A stretch of DNA of 52,043 bases from Bacillota bacterium (GCA_023444095.1 JAEZRP010000007.1:1-52043), one strand, 5' to 3'. Positions 1 to 7,621 are shown, counted from the stretch's first letter. The notes: generated by a model from the letters alone, not told the origin. Numbers and translations are program-made.

Positions 1-110
1 AGTTCCGCTTCGTCGAGGCGTTTACTCTCTCAGAAATCTGACTGTTCTTTCTGTTTCCTTTTTCTCTGTATCGTTTTCAAGGATCGCGCCCCGCTCTCTC
101 GCGGCGACAG
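1..110 (-). other. rRNA operon leader, 16S gene lies beyond the left edge
   Basis: Read on the minus strand, this stretch follows a consensus promoter and contains the segment CTTGAAAACGATACAG (66-81). That segment resembles the CTTTGAAAAC element found in Clostridia and Bacilli rRNA leaders and 16S-23S spacers. No ORF is present. The rRNA gene itself is not in the window, so calling this an rrn leader is an inference from leader sequence and promoter strength. Confidence 0.6.
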
Positions 111-115
111 GTGTT

Positions 116-144
116 AGTATATCACGCGGTTCCGCCCGTGTCAA
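116..144 (-). promoter_or_regulatory. Strong sigma-A promoter (putative rrn P1)
   Basis: On the minus strand there is a perfect TTGACA (139-144), a 17-nt spacer and TATACT (116-121). An A/T-rich stretch lies upstream of the -35, as in an UP element. Transcription would start near 109 and run off the left edge through the rRNA-like leader, away from spoVFB. Confidence 0.75.
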
Positions 145-227
145 CCCCAAAAATCAAATAATATGTGGTTTCATAATTGAGTCACAATTTAAATCCCCGC
201 GCGCATGGCGTGGGGAAAACCTTCCTA

Positions 228-821
228 TTAATGCGATTCCCGGATCAGCGGCTGGAGCTGCGCGCGCGCGAGCGCTTTCTCCGCAGCTTCGGGGATGAGC
301 GGCATGTGCGCGACGACTGAGGTGGGCTTTCCGTCCGGCGCGTCCTGCGAATAGGGTACGAAGTAAAAGTGGCGCATGGACATGATCGCGCCGATGTTCT
401 TCGCGTTGCGCGCGAGCCCGTCGTTGGTGGAAACGGCGAGGAGCGCGGGATTTCCGTTTCTGAGGTGGCTCTTGACCGCGAGCGTAACCGATGTATCCGC
501 GATGCCGTTCGCGAGCTTGGCGAGCGTGTTGCCGGTCGCCGGCGCGACGATCAAAAGGTCGAACAGATGCTTGGGACCGATGGGCTCCACGTCTGGGATC
601 GTGTGCATGATCTCCCTCCCGCACAGCTCCGCGAAGATCCGCCGCGCCTCCTTCGCTTCGAAAAACCGGGTATCGAGGCTGTAGGCATTCTCGGACATGA
701 TGGGGAAAAGCTCCGCGCCCGCATCGCGCAGTGCGCGAAACGCATTGAACGTTTCCGAGAACATGCAGAACGAGCCCGTCATTGCGCAGCCGATGCGCGC
801 GCCTTTCAACAAATCAGCCAT
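228..821 (-). CDS. spoVFB: Dipicolinate synthase subunit B
   Basis: Flavoprotein-like subunit of dipicolinate synthase, which converts the lysine-pathway intermediate dihydroxy-tetrahydrodipicolinate into dipicolinic acid for the spore core during late sporulation. The 197-residue product has the Rossmann-like flavoprotein pattern: an N-terminal TGS loop (residues 15-17), the APATGNTLAKLANGIADTS segment in mid-protein and a Thr-Asn-Asp-Gly loop. This matches SpoVFB in length (about 200 aa). The start at 821 overlaps the spoVFA stop by 8 bp, which supports it over longer upstream readings and implies translational coupling. It is the last gene of the minus-strand run; beyond it lies the rrn promoter. 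A mother-cell sigma factor would be expected to drive it, but no such promoter was identified. Confidence 0.93.
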   Translation of the reverse strand: MADLLKGARIGCAMTGSFCMFSETFNAFRALRDAGAELFPIMSENAYSLDTRFFEAKEARRIFAELCGREIMHTIPDVEPIGPKHLFDLLIVAPATGNTLAKLANGIADTSVTLAVKSHLRNGNPALLAVSTNDGLARNAKNIGAIMSMRHFYFVPYSQDAPDGKPTSVVAHMPLIPEAAEKALARAQLQPLIRESH

Positions 822-1530
822 CGAACACACCCCCTCGCCGGAGCGCGGAGAAGATCGCACGCGCGGCGTTTTCGGGGCAGTACCGACCCGGGAGACCCGG
901 CTCGCGCCACGCCTTGAGGCCCAGCGCGCGCGCGGCGTCGAGATCCACGCCGTAGGGAGGGCTCGCAAGGTCGATGATGAGCGCGTTTTGGGCGGCGCAT
1001 CCGAGCACATCCGCGTCCAGAACCATCGCGGGCGGCGTTGAGAACACGAGCCTCTTTCCTTTGATCGCCTCAGCCGCGTCGTCCGTGGAAACGGCGTGCG
1101 CGCCGATCACCTCGATCTCTCCCCACGCGGAGAGGCGGCGGGTCAGAACCGTGACGTGCGCGCCCAACGAGAGCAGAAGCTCCGTCAGCGCCTTTCCGAT
1201 CCGGCCCCAACCGACGATGAGCGCGGTCGAACCGCAGATCATGGCCTCGGATGCGGCCATCGCTGCGGAAATCGCGCCCTCGGCCGTCATGTAAGCGACG
1301 TCGACGAGGTATTCCTCGTCCTTCAATAAGTCGAAATGCCCCTCCGGCGCGGAGCGCGGGCCGCAGGTCGCCATCCTCTTTCCGGCCGGCGCCCCCTCGG
1401 GGGGCGGAGAACTTGTCACGATCAGATCCGCATCCGCGGCGTCGGCGAGCACGTGCCCCTCGGCGCGCAGGAGCTCCGCCAAAAACGCATAGCGGCGGTC
1501 CGATCCCATGACCGCAATCAACACGGCCAT
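814..1530 (-). CDS. spoVFA: Dipicolinate synthase subunit A (short N-terminus)
   Basis: Dehydrogenase-like subunit of dipicolinate synthase, partner of SpoVFB. The 238-aa product has a C-terminal Rossmann fold with the nucleotide loop GWGRIG at about residues 107-112, followed by the LSLGAHVTVLTRR strand-helix and a PPYGVDLDAARALGLKAWRE segment typical of SpoVFA. The B. subtilis enzyme is close to 300 aa. Here the first about 60 residues of the N-terminal domain look compressed, while the region from TAEGAISAAM onward aligns in pattern. The start at 1530 has a GAAGGGAG ribosome-binding site. Longer in-frame readings run back to 1806 but have low-complexity Arg-rich content unlike a protein. 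spoVFB overlaps by 8 bp. Confidence 0.9.
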   Translation of the reverse strand: MAVLIAVMGSDRRYAFLAELLRAEGHVLADAADADLIVTSSPPPEGAPAGKRMATCGPRSAPEGHFDLLKDEEYLVDVAYMTAEGAISAAMAASEAMICGSTALIVGWGRIGKALTELLLSLGAHVTVLTRRLSAWGEIEVIGAHAVSTDDAAEAIKGKRLVFSTPPAMVLDADVLGCAAQNALIIDLASPPYGVDLDAARALGLKAWREPGLPGRYCPENAARAIFSALRRGGVFDG

Positions 1531-1637
1531 CACTCCCTTCACGCGGCATCCTATGCCGGGGGGGAGGACGGCGTCACTGGCTTCGGATGTCGAAGGCCTC
1601 ATTCCCACGATCGTGATTCGAGGGATGGTCCTTCGGC

Positions 1638-1778
1638 TCACTGTCTTCGCGACTCGATCAACGAAAGGATGTGACGCGCGCAATCGACCGCCGCGTCCAT
1701 GCGGCCCCCGAGAGCGCACGCGACGAGGAGCCTCAGCGGCGTCATGAGCGCGGCCATGAATTCCCGGTCGTCGAGCAT
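1638..1778 (-). CDS. Possible small protein between ruvA and spoVFA
   Basis: A 46-residue ORF starting MLDDREFMAALMTPLRLLVA, in a 300-bp gap with no other gene. The predicted peptide is mostly helical and amphipathic, with Ala/Leu heptad-like spacing and a basic C-terminus. No ribosome-binding site stronger than GGGTGA is visible. It lies in the same direction as ruvA and spoVFA, so it could be part of the operon. No family recognised; it may be a chance ORF in GC-rich DNA. Confidence 0.3.
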   Translation of the reverse strand: MLDDREFMAALMTPLRLLVACALGGRMDAAVDCARHILSLIESRRQ

Positions 1779-1831
1779 GAAAATCACCCGGGAGTATATA
1801 CGCCACTTACAAATGAGATATGTCCGTCCGC

Positions 1832-2422
1832 TTAACCGCCCATGCCCTTGAGCGCGAGGAAGATGAGTTCGTCCGCCTTGTCCGTCTGGCCCGCGACCCG
1901 GGACACCGCGCGCGCGGCCTCCGACGACTGGTAGCCCAGCGAGATGAGCGCGGCGATGGCCTCCGCCTCCGGGCCGTTCCGGACAACGGCGGGCGAAACG
2001 TCCCCCCCGGTGAGCTCGGAATCCTCGACCTTATCCTTGAGCTCCAGGACGAGCCGTTGGGCGGTCTTTTTGCCGATGCCCGGCACGCGGGTCAGCGCGT
2101 TCGCGTCGCCGGTCACGAGCGCGATGGAAATTTCGCGCACCGAGAGCGCGGACAGAATTTGAAGCGCGGTGCGCGGGCCGATGCCGCTCACACCGCGCAG
2201 CCGCTCGTACATAGCCTTTTCCTCGCGACTGTAGAAGCCGAAGAGCTCGAGTGCGTCCTCGCGGACATTCAAAATGGTGTAAAGCTTCATCTTCTCGCCG
2301 ACGGCGGGGGCCATGGCGAGCGTGGCGTTCGAGACCATGAGGAGATAACCGACGCCGCGCGCGTCCAGTACGATCGCGTCGCGCGCTTTTTCCGAGACGA
2401 TGCCCTCGATGTGTGCGTACAT
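1832..2422 (-). CDS. ruvA: Holliday junction DNA helicase subunit RuvA
   Basis: RuvA binds four-way DNA junctions as a tetramer and loads the RuvB motor for branch migration in recombination repair. The 196-aa product has the N-terminal OB-fold (MYAHIEGIVSEKARDAIVLD), two helix-hairpin-helix motifs (GVSGIGPRTA and RVPGIGKKTA) and the small C-terminal RuvB-contacting domain with ALISLGYQSSEAARAV. The length is normal for the family. It lies 12 bp downstream of ruvC. Unlike most Clostridia and Bacilli, ruvB does not follow: the next recognisable gene is spoVFA. Confidence 0.96.
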   Translation of the reverse strand: MYAHIEGIVSEKARDAIVLDARGVGYLLMVSNATLAMAPAVGEKMKLYTILNVREDALELFGFYSREEKAMYERLRGVSGIGPRTALQILSALSVREISIALVTGDANALTRVPGIGKKTAQRLVLELKDKVEDSELTGGDVSPAVVRNGPEAEAIAALISLGYQSSEAARAVSRVAGQTDKADELIFLALKGMGG

Positions 2423-2434
2423 ATGCTTCCCCCG

Positions 2435-2929
2435 CTACTTGATCTTGAAAAGCCGCTTCATATTCATGCTGTTGGCGTGCGTGAGCGCCACGGCGAGCGC
2501 GTCGGCGGCATCGTCCGGGCGGGCGATCTCCTCCATATTGAGAAGGAGCCGCACCATCTGCTGCACCTGATGCTTGTCCGCGCCGCCATAGCCCGTGACT
2601 GCCTGCTTGATCTGCATGGGCGTATATTCGTAGAGGTTTTCGGTCTTTTCCGCCGCCGCGACGATGGCCGCGCCGCGCGCCGCGCTCACGGACATTCCGG
2701 TCGTGACGTTCTTCGAAAAGAACAGCTCCTCAAAGGCGACGTCCTCGGGACGGTACATCTCGATCAGTTCCGTCACGCCCTTGAAGATGGAGCGCAGCCG
2801 CTGGGGCGTGGGCGACTTGGCCTTGGTGTTAAGCGTTCCGAACTGGAGAACCCTTCTCCTGTCGCCGCTTACCTCGATGACGCCGTAACCCATTGTCGCG
2901 AGGCCCGGATCGATGCCGAGGATGATCAT
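2435..2929 (-). CDS. ruvC: Crossover junction endodeoxyribonuclease RuvC
   Basis: RuvC is the dimeric, Mg-dependent resolvase that nicks Holliday junctions symmetrically. The 164-residue protein shows the RNase H-like active site: Asp7 in MIILGIDPGL, Glu67/Glu68 in AFEELFF and the C-terminal acidic pair near 140-143 in RPDDAADALAVALTHA. The start at 2929 overlaps the stop of the upstream Nudix gene by four bases (ATGA), so the longer in-frame reading to 3085 is unlikely. It forms one transcription unit with the Nudix gene and ruvA. Confidence 0.96.
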   Translation of the reverse strand: MIILGIDPGLATMGYGVIEVSGDRRRVLQFGTLNTKAKSPTPQRLRSIFKGVTELIEMYRPEDVAFEELFFSKNVTTGMSVSAARGAAIVAAAEKTENLYEYTPMQIKQAVTGYGGADKHQVQQMVRLLLNMEEIARPDDAADALAVALTHANSMNMKRLFKIK

Positions 2930-3378
2930 TCGTTCACCCCCAGCACGCGCGCGATCAGCACCTTCTGGTCGTTCCGCATGCCCGCCGGCCACTTGCCGAC
3001 CGGGAAAAAGCCACAGTCCGAGACCTCGGCGCTCGGACGGAATGCGCCGCCGACGACGTGACCCACGAGCAGTATGCCGACGCAATGAACGCCGTAGACG
3101 TTCTTCTCGTGCCAGACGTTGGCGAGCTGGTCAACCTCGATCTCAAGCCCGGATTCCTCGCGCGCCTCGCGGATGAGTCCCTCGGCGGGATCCTCGCGCT
3201 TGAGCCAGCCGCTCGGCATTCCCCACGGCACCCGGCGGTAGGTGTGCTTGAACAAGAGCACTTCGCCCGCGGCGTTCGTGATGACACCGACCACCGCGAC
3301 GAGCTGCCGGGGATTTGAGAGATATGTAAACCAGCGGCGCGCGAAGAAGGGAATCGGGAACCTCTTCCACGCCTTCAT
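2926..3378 (-). CDS. Nudix hydrolase
   Basis: Nudix-fold pyrophosphohydrolase of about 150 residues, probably acting on a nucleoside diphosphate linked to another moiety; the substrate cannot be told. A near-canonical Nudix box is present, GWLKRE followed by REAREESGL, one residue shorter than the consensus before the first Glu. The conserved core VVGVITNAAGEVLLFKH precedes it. The N-terminus carries an aromatic, basic helix (WKRFPIPFFARRWFTYL) that may associate with membrane. A start at 3378 is chosen because the promoter -10 (3401-3406) would leave almost no leader for the alternative ATG at 3393. It overlaps ruvC by 4 bp. Confidence 0.85.
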   Translation of the reverse strand: MKAWKRFPIPFFARRWFTYLSNPRQLVAVVGVITNAAGEVLLFKHTYRRVPWGMPSGWLKREDPAEGLIREAREESGLEIEVDQLANVWHEKNVYGVHCVGILLVGHVVGGAFRPSAEVSDCGFFPVGKWPAGMRNDQKVLIARVLGVNE

Positions 3379-3400
3379 CAATATCTTCTTCATAAAATCG

Positions 3401-3429
3401 ATGATAGCCGAGCAAATCGGATTTGTCAA
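3401..3429 (-). promoter_or_regulatory. Promoter for Nudix-ruvC-ruvA operon
   Basis: On the minus strand: TTGACA (3424-3429), a 17-nt spacer, then TATCAT (3401-3406). The -35 overlaps the -35 of the divergent acyltransferase promoter, so polymerase could occupy only one at a time. Confidence 0.6.
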
Positions 3430-3452
3430 GCGCGGCGCGTCAATGCTATAAT
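3423..3452 (+). promoter_or_regulatory. Promoter of the acyltransferase gene
   Basis: TTGTCA (3423-3428), an 18-nt spacer and a perfect TATAAT (3447-3452). The start codon at 3473 follows a GGGGGA ribosome-binding site, giving a short leader. Confidence 0.6.
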
Positions 3453-3472
3453 GGAGCGGGGGATGATTCGCT

Positions 3473-4615
3473 ATGAAGGACAGGCTTTCCGCGCCGGACG
3501 GGGTACGCGTTCTGGCCATCGGGCTGGTCATGTGGTTTCACATCTGGCAGCAGAGCTGGCTTGCACCGGTTCTGAACGTCGGCGGCGTCTCCGCCGATTT
3601 TGGCGCGATCGCGCGCACGGGCTACATCTGGGTGGACATCATGCTCATGCTGAGCGGGTACTTGCTGTTTCTTCCCCTCGCGCGCGGAAAGGAGCTGCGC
3701 GCGAAGGAGTACTATGTGCGGCGGCTGATCCGGATCGTGCCCTGCTACTACCTGAGCGTGTTCGTGATGCTGTTCGCCTTCGCGCTCCCAAACGGCGAGT
3801 ACGCCACGCGCGCGGCGATGTGGAAAGATCTTCTCACCCACCTGACTTTTACTCATACCTTCTTCATGGATACCTACGTCTCGACGAGGCTGAACGTGGT
3901 CCTCTGGACGCTCGCCATCGAGGTGCAGTTTTATCTGATCTTTCCGCTCGTCGCGCGGGCATTCCGGGAAAGGCCGCTTCTGACCTACGCGGGCATGGCG
4001 CTCTTCTCCGTTCTGTTCCGGGCGCTGTTCATTGAAAAACAGTCGAACCTCGACATCTGGATCAACCAGCTCCCGGCGATGCTGGACGTGTACGCGAACG
4101 GAATGCTTGCCGCGCACATCACATCCGAGCTCGAGAAGCGAGAGGATACGAAGCTCACCATGGCGTTCTTCTCCGCGCTGACCGCGCTCGCGCTCGTCGG
4201 ACTGTGGCGCGTGGCGCAAGGCCAGGCCTTGGATTCGTTTCCCTACGACGTTCGCAAGCTCGGGCAGCTCGGCAGGCGTTTTGAACTCTCTTTCCTGGGC
4301 GCGCTCCTGCTCGTTTCCTGCGAACGTTCCTTCCTATATATAAGGAAACTGTTCGGAAATCCCGTCACGCGGTTCCTGTCGTTCCTCTCCTACAACGTCT
4401 ATATATGGCATCAGGTGCTCTCCGTGAAGCTGAAAGAGTGGAAAATTCCGAACTATATTTCCCAAAGTCCGAGTGAGGAGAGCGAGATGCCCTGGCAGCT
4501 TCATTACACGATCCTTTGCTTTCTTTTGTCCATTCTTCTTGCGATCTTCATCACTTACTTATTTGAGCGGCCGATTACCGAAAAGCTAACAAAGAAGTAC
4601 GTGCGGCGGGCTTGA
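3473..4615 (+). CDS. Membrane acyltransferase (acyltransferase family 3)
   Basis: Integral membrane O-acyltransferase of the acyltransferase_3/OafA type, 380 aa, likely acetylating or acylating a cell-surface glycan. The N-terminus has the family signature: a first membrane helix VLAIGLVMWFHIW with the conserved His, then the IWVDIMLMLSGYLLFLPLAR segment and YYVRRLIRIVPCYYLSVF with the conserved Arg pair. The later segment VVLWTLAIEVQFYLIFPL is also typical. About ten hydrophobic segments are visible. The C-terminus ends in a helix followed by a basic tail. No SGNH domain is attached. The gene is monocistronic, with its own promoter and glyA's promoter directly after it. The acceptor is unknown. 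Confidence 0.88.
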   Translation: MKDRLSAPDGVRVLAIGLVMWFHIWQQSWLAPVLNVGGVSADFGAIARTGYIWVDIMLMLSGYLLFLPLARGKELRAKEYYVRRLIRIVPCYYLSVFVMLFAFALPNGEYATRAAMWKDLLTHLTFTHTFFMDTYVSTRLNVVLWTLAIEVQFYLIFPLVARAFRERPLLTYAGMALFSVLFRALFIEKQSNLDIWINQLPAMLDVYANGMLAAHITSELEKREDTKLTMAFFSALTALALVGLWRVAQGQALDSFPYDVRKLGQLGRRFELSFLGALLLVSCERSFLYIRKLFGNPVTRFLSFLSYNVYIWHQVLSVKLKEWKIPNYISQSPSEESEMPWQLHYTILCFLLSILLAIFITYLFERPITEKLTKKYVRRA

Positions 4616-4640
4616 AGCGCACCGACGGTTGACATATAAT
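4612..4640 (+). promoter_or_regulatory. glyA promoter
   Basis: TTGAAG (4612-4617), a 17-nt spacer and TATAAT (4635-4640). The -35 overlaps the acyltransferase stop codon. An upstream in-frame ATG at 4639 falls inside the -10 box, so it cannot be the translation start from this promoter. Confidence 0.65.
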
Positions 4641-4671
4641 GAAGAAACATTCCAGAAGGGGGACGACGGAT

Positions 4672-5916
4672 ATGGAGTATATGGAGATCATACGGAAGGC
4701 GGACCCGGCGGTCTTCTCCGCTATGGCGGACGAGTTGAAGCGGCAGCGCGAGCACATTGAGCTGATCGCCTCCGAGAACTTCGTCAGCCCGGCGGTGATG
4801 GCCGCGATGGGTTCGCACCTGACGAATAAATATGCGGAGGGTTATCCGGCGCACCGTTACTACGGCGGCTGCGAATTTGTCGACGTAGTGGAAGACATCG
4901 CCCGCGATCGCGCGAAGGAGCTTTTCGGCTGCGAATACGTCAACGTCCAGCCCCATTCCGGCGCGCAGGCAAACACCGCTGTCTATTACGCGCTCCTGAC
5001 CCCCGGCGACACCGTCATGGGCATGAGCCTTTCGCACGGCGGTCACCTCACCCACGGAAGCCCCGCGAACATGTCCGGCAAATACTTCAACTTCGTTCCC
5101 TACGGCGTGTGCAAGGAGACCGAACAGGTCGATTACGACGAGGTGCGGAAAATTGCCCTCGAATGCAGGCCCAAGATGATCGTCGCAGGCGCGAGCGCGT
5201 ACCCCCGCAAGCTCGACTTCAAAAAATTCCGCGCAATTTGCGACGAGGTCGGCGCGTATCTGATGGTCGACATGGCGCACATTGCGGGCCTCGTGGCCGC
5301 GGGCGAGCACGAATCCCCCGTTCCCTACGCAGACGTCGTTACAACCACCACCCACAAGACGCTTCGCGGCCCGCGCGGCGGCATGATCCTCTGCCGCGCC
5401 GAACACGGCAAGGCCATCGACAAGGCCATCTTCCCCGGCACGCAGGGTGGTCCGCTCATGCACGTCATTGCCGCCAAGGCCGTCTGCTTCGGCGAGGCGC
5501 TCACCGATTCCTTCAAGGCCTACCAGCACCAGATCATCCTGAACGCGCAGGCGCTCGCCTCCGGGCTCGTAGCGCGGGGCGTGAAGCTCGTCTCCGGCGG
5601 CACCGACAACCACCTCATGCTCGTCGACCTCTCGGCCCTGCCCATCTCCGGCAAGAAGCTCGAGACCCTGCTCGGCGAGGCGAATATCACCCTCAACAAA
5701 AACACCGTGCCCAACGAGACCCGCAAGCCCACCGTCACCTCCGGCGTGCGCATCGGCACTCCCGCCGTCACCTCGCGCGGCATGGTTGAAACGGACATGG
5801 CACAGATCGCCGACATGATCGCCGACGTCATCTTCCAGGGCGCGGAGGCAGTACCTGCGGTGAAGGAACGCGCGTTGGCGCTCTGTGCGAGGTACCCGCT
5901 GTACGAGGAGGCGTGA
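4672..5916 (+). CDS. glyA: Serine hydroxymethyltransferase
   Basis: PLP enzyme that interconverts serine plus tetrahydrofolate and glycine plus 5,10-methylene-tetrahydrofolate, the main source of one-carbon units. The 414-aa protein has the hallmark motifs: ELIASENFVSPAV near the N-terminus, YPAHRYYGGCEFVD, QPHSGAQAN, VDMAHIAGLVA and the PLP-binding lysine K229 in TTTTHKTLRGPRGG. The start at 4672 has an AGGGGG ribosome-binding site 9 nt upstream and lies downstream of the -10 box; the longer in-frame reading from 4639 is excluded by the promoter position. The gene is followed by one of the palindromic repeats (5940-6125). Confidence 0.96.
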   Translation: MEYMEIIRKADPAVFSAMADELKRQREHIELIASENFVSPAVMAAMGSHLTNKYAEGYPAHRYYGGCEFVDVVEDIARDRAKELFGCEYVNVQPHSGAQANTAVYYALLTPGDTVMGMSLSHGGHLTHGSPANMSGKYFNFVPYGVCKETEQVDYDEVRKIALECRPKMIVAGASAYPRKLDFKKFRAICDEVGAYLMVDMAHIAGLVAAGEHESPVPYADVVTTTTHKTLRGPRGGMILCRAEHGKAIDKAIFPGTQGGPLMHVIAAKAVCFGEALTDSFKAYQHQIILNAQALASGLVARGVKLVSGGTDNHLMLVDLSALPISGKKLETLLGEANITLNKNTVPNETRKPTVTSGVRIGTPAVTSRGMVETDMAQIADMIADVIFQGAEAVPAVKERALALCARYPLYEEA

Positions 5917-5939
5917 GGAAACGCCGGGACTCCGGACCC

Positions 5940-6125
5940 CGCCAAAGGGACATGTTCCCTTTGGAATCCCATACCGGGTGGGAAAATGCTCCATTCCGGC
6001 AAACTCGGTCGCTCGGGTTTTGGGTTCCCGAGCGATCGATGACGAGAAATATTTCGAACGAAAAATCCGTTCGGGATCCCTGAGGGGCAATGTCCCTTCG
6101 GCCGGGGGCAGCGCCCCCGGCGTTC
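5940..6125 (+). repeat. Modular palindromic intergenic repeat, copy 1
   Basis: This holds a hairpin CAAAGGGACATGTTCCCTTTG, the 16-base block AATCCCATACCGGGTG (5965-5980), a second palindrome with arms TCGGTCGCTCGGG (6005-6017) and CCCGAGCGATCGA (6027-6039), and a GGGGGC-AGC-GCCCCC hairpin near the right end preceded by an inverted AAGGGACATTG-like arm. The same modules recur at 11.5, 19.5, 40.0, 41.6 and 50.0 kb. The left and right arms are in inverted orientation, as in a miniature inverted-repeat element. It may also act as an mRNA 3' end for glyA. Confidence 0.7.
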
Positions 6126-6145
6126 CCCCGTGACTTGGAGGTACG

Positions 6146-6520
6146 ATGGATAAGCTTGACCGCATCTTTGAGATGCAGGCTTCGCTGAACGCGGAGATCA
6201 CGTCGCTTCGGCACCTGGAACACTGGACGGCGGACGATTGGCAGCAGCATCTGACGCTGGCGATGCTCTCGGAACTGGCGGAAGCGCTGGACGGGACGAA
6301 CTTCAAGTGGTGGAAGAATCCCGCAGACCGGGACCCGGAATACCTGAAGGGCGAGATCGTAGACATGCTGCACTTTCTGATCAGCATGGCGCAGCGCGCG
6401 GGCATGGACGCGGACGAACTGTTCGGAAGGTACCTGGATAAGAACAAAGAAAATTTCGACCGTCAGCACGGCAAATCAAAAAAGCAAGGTTATGCGGCGG
6501 GCGAGCATACGGAGGCTTGA
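6146..6520 (+). CDS. Dimeric dUTPase / MazG-like nucleotide pyrophosphohydrolase
   Basis: All-alpha NTP pyrophosphatase of the dUTPase_2 type, predicted to hydrolyse dUTP to dUMP and pyrophosphate and so keep uracil out of DNA. The 124-aa product has the metal-binding pattern of the superfamily: SELAEALDGTNFKWWK supplies the first Glu pair and the Lys-Trp-Trp-Lys segment, and GEIVDMLHFLI supplies the second Glu and Asp. The length suits the single-domain dimeric form. The ATG follows GGAGG at about 7 nt. The next gene starts one base after its stop. A role on another nucleotide cannot be excluded. Confidence 0.87.
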   Translation: MDKLDRIFEMQASLNAEITSLRHLEHWTADDWQQHLTLAMLSELAEALDGTNFKWWKNPADRDPEYLKGEIVDMLHFLISMAQRAGMDADELFGRYLDKNKENFDRQHGKSKKQGYAAGEHTEA

Positions 6521-6521
6521 G

Positions 6522-7094
6522 ATGATTCCCACGAGAGACGAGGCCTGGAAGATTCTGACGGAGTACAACGAGAGCCCAGCGCTTCTCACGCACGCGAAGA
6601 CCGTGGAGGGCGTGATGCGCCACTTCGCGCAGAAGTTCGGCGGCGACCCGGAAATCTGGGGCGCGGCGGGGCTCCTGCACGACCTCGATTACGAGAAGTG
6701 GCCGGAAGCGCACTGCATCAAGTGCCTCGCGCTTTTCGAGAAGCACGGGGTGGACGTCGACTTTGCGCGCCAGCTCGCGAGCCACGGATTCGGCATCTGC
6801 TCGGACATCGAGCCGACGACCGACATGGCGAAGGTTCTGTTCACCATCGACGAATTGACCGGGCTGATCGGCGCGGCGGCGATCATGCGGCCGTCGAAGA
6901 GCGTGATGGACCTCGAACTTTCGTCGGTCAAGAAGAAATACAAGACGAAGTCCTTCGCGGCGGGTGTCGACCGCTCCGTCATCGAGAAGGGCTGCGAAAT
7001 GATCTCCATGTCCCTCGACGACGTGATTACCGAGACCATCCACGGCATGCGCGAAGTCGCCGCCGAGATCGGACTCCTCGGCACGCCCGCATAG
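6522..7094 (+). CDS. HD-domain phosphohydrolase (HDIG type)
   Basis: Metal-dependent HD-superfamily phosphohydrolase, 190 aa, substrate unknown. The HD pair sits in GAAGLLHDLDYEKW, preceded by a histidine in LLTHAKTVEGVMRHF, which together give the H...HD metal site. Downstream, a helical tail contains DELTGLIGAAAIMRP, seen in many HDIG proteins of Clostridia. The start at 6522 lies one base after the dUTPase stop, with GGAGG inside the upstream gene's 3' end, so the two are cotranscribed. Pairing with a dUTPase fits a nucleotide house-cleaning role, which is inference only. Confidence 0.85.
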   Translation: MIPTRDEAWKILTEYNESPALLTHAKTVEGVMRHFAQKFGGDPEIWGAAGLLHDLDYEKWPEAHCIKCLALFEKHGVDVDFARQLASHGFGICSDIEPTTDMAKVLFTIDELTGLIGAAAIMRPSKSVMDLELSSVKKKYKTKSFAAGVDRSVIEKGCEMISMSLDDVITETIHGMREVAAEIGLLGTPA

Positions 7095-7096
7095 CC

Positions 7097-7612
7097 GTGG
7101 CGTTCGTCGGGGCGGTCCTCGGCCTGCTCGCGCTCGCGGTCGGGTGGCTCATCTTCCGTGCGTACACGGATCGGAGCTACGTGAAGGGTCGGTATCGGCG
7201 GCGCGCGCCGGAGCCGGACGGACACATCGAGGCGGAGGAAAAGCTCTTTGCGGAGCAGATGAAGGTCCGGCTCGAATACTACAAAAGGGTGCGGGAGCAT
7301 CCGCCTGAGGTGCAGCTGATCGGCGAGACGATCGCCTGCAGCGACGACCCTGCGGCGGCGGGGCCGATCTTTGCGGAATTCCGGCGGCTTTCCGCCGAAA
7401 GACCGCTCGCGCGTCCCCTCGGCGCGCTCGCGGTTTTGAGGGACTGGGACTACCGCGCGGTGTGGTTTCTCGACGGGCTTTCCGACATCGCGAAGGCGGC
7501 GATCTACGAGCAATCGGACGGCAAGACGGTATTTTTGCCCGAGTACGGTGTCATCGTTGCGCGCGCAGACGACATGGACGGCTTCCGGCGGGCATATTTG
7601 AGCAGGGAATGA
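7097..7612 (+). CDS. Membrane-anchored protein of unknown function
   Basis: A 171-aa protein with an N-terminal transmembrane helix (about residues 2-21, FVGAVLGLLALAVGWLIF), then a basic stretch and a soluble, probably cytoplasmic region with alternating helices. No family recognised. The proposed GTG start at 7097 is two bases after the HD gene stop; a weak ribosome-binding site makes this start uncertain, and the frame stays open upstream inside the HD gene. It is probably the last gene of the dUTPase-HD unit, because the proS T-box promoter follows directly. Confidence 0.65.
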   Translation: MAFVGAVLGLLALAVGWLIFRAYTDRSYVKGRYRRRAPEPDGHIEAEEKLFAEQMKVRLEYYKRVREHPPEVQLIGETIACSDDPAAAGPIFAEFRRLSAERPLARPLGALAVLRDWDYRAVWFLDGLSDIAKAAIYEQSDGKTVFLPEYGVIVARADDMDGFRRAYLSRE

Positions 7613-7621
7613 ATTCTTAAC

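Noticed and set aside
4555..6447. 630-codon minus-strand ORF antisense to glyA
   Set aside because: GC-rich shadow of glyA with His/Gly/Arg-biased translation; glyA itself has complete motifs and a promoter.
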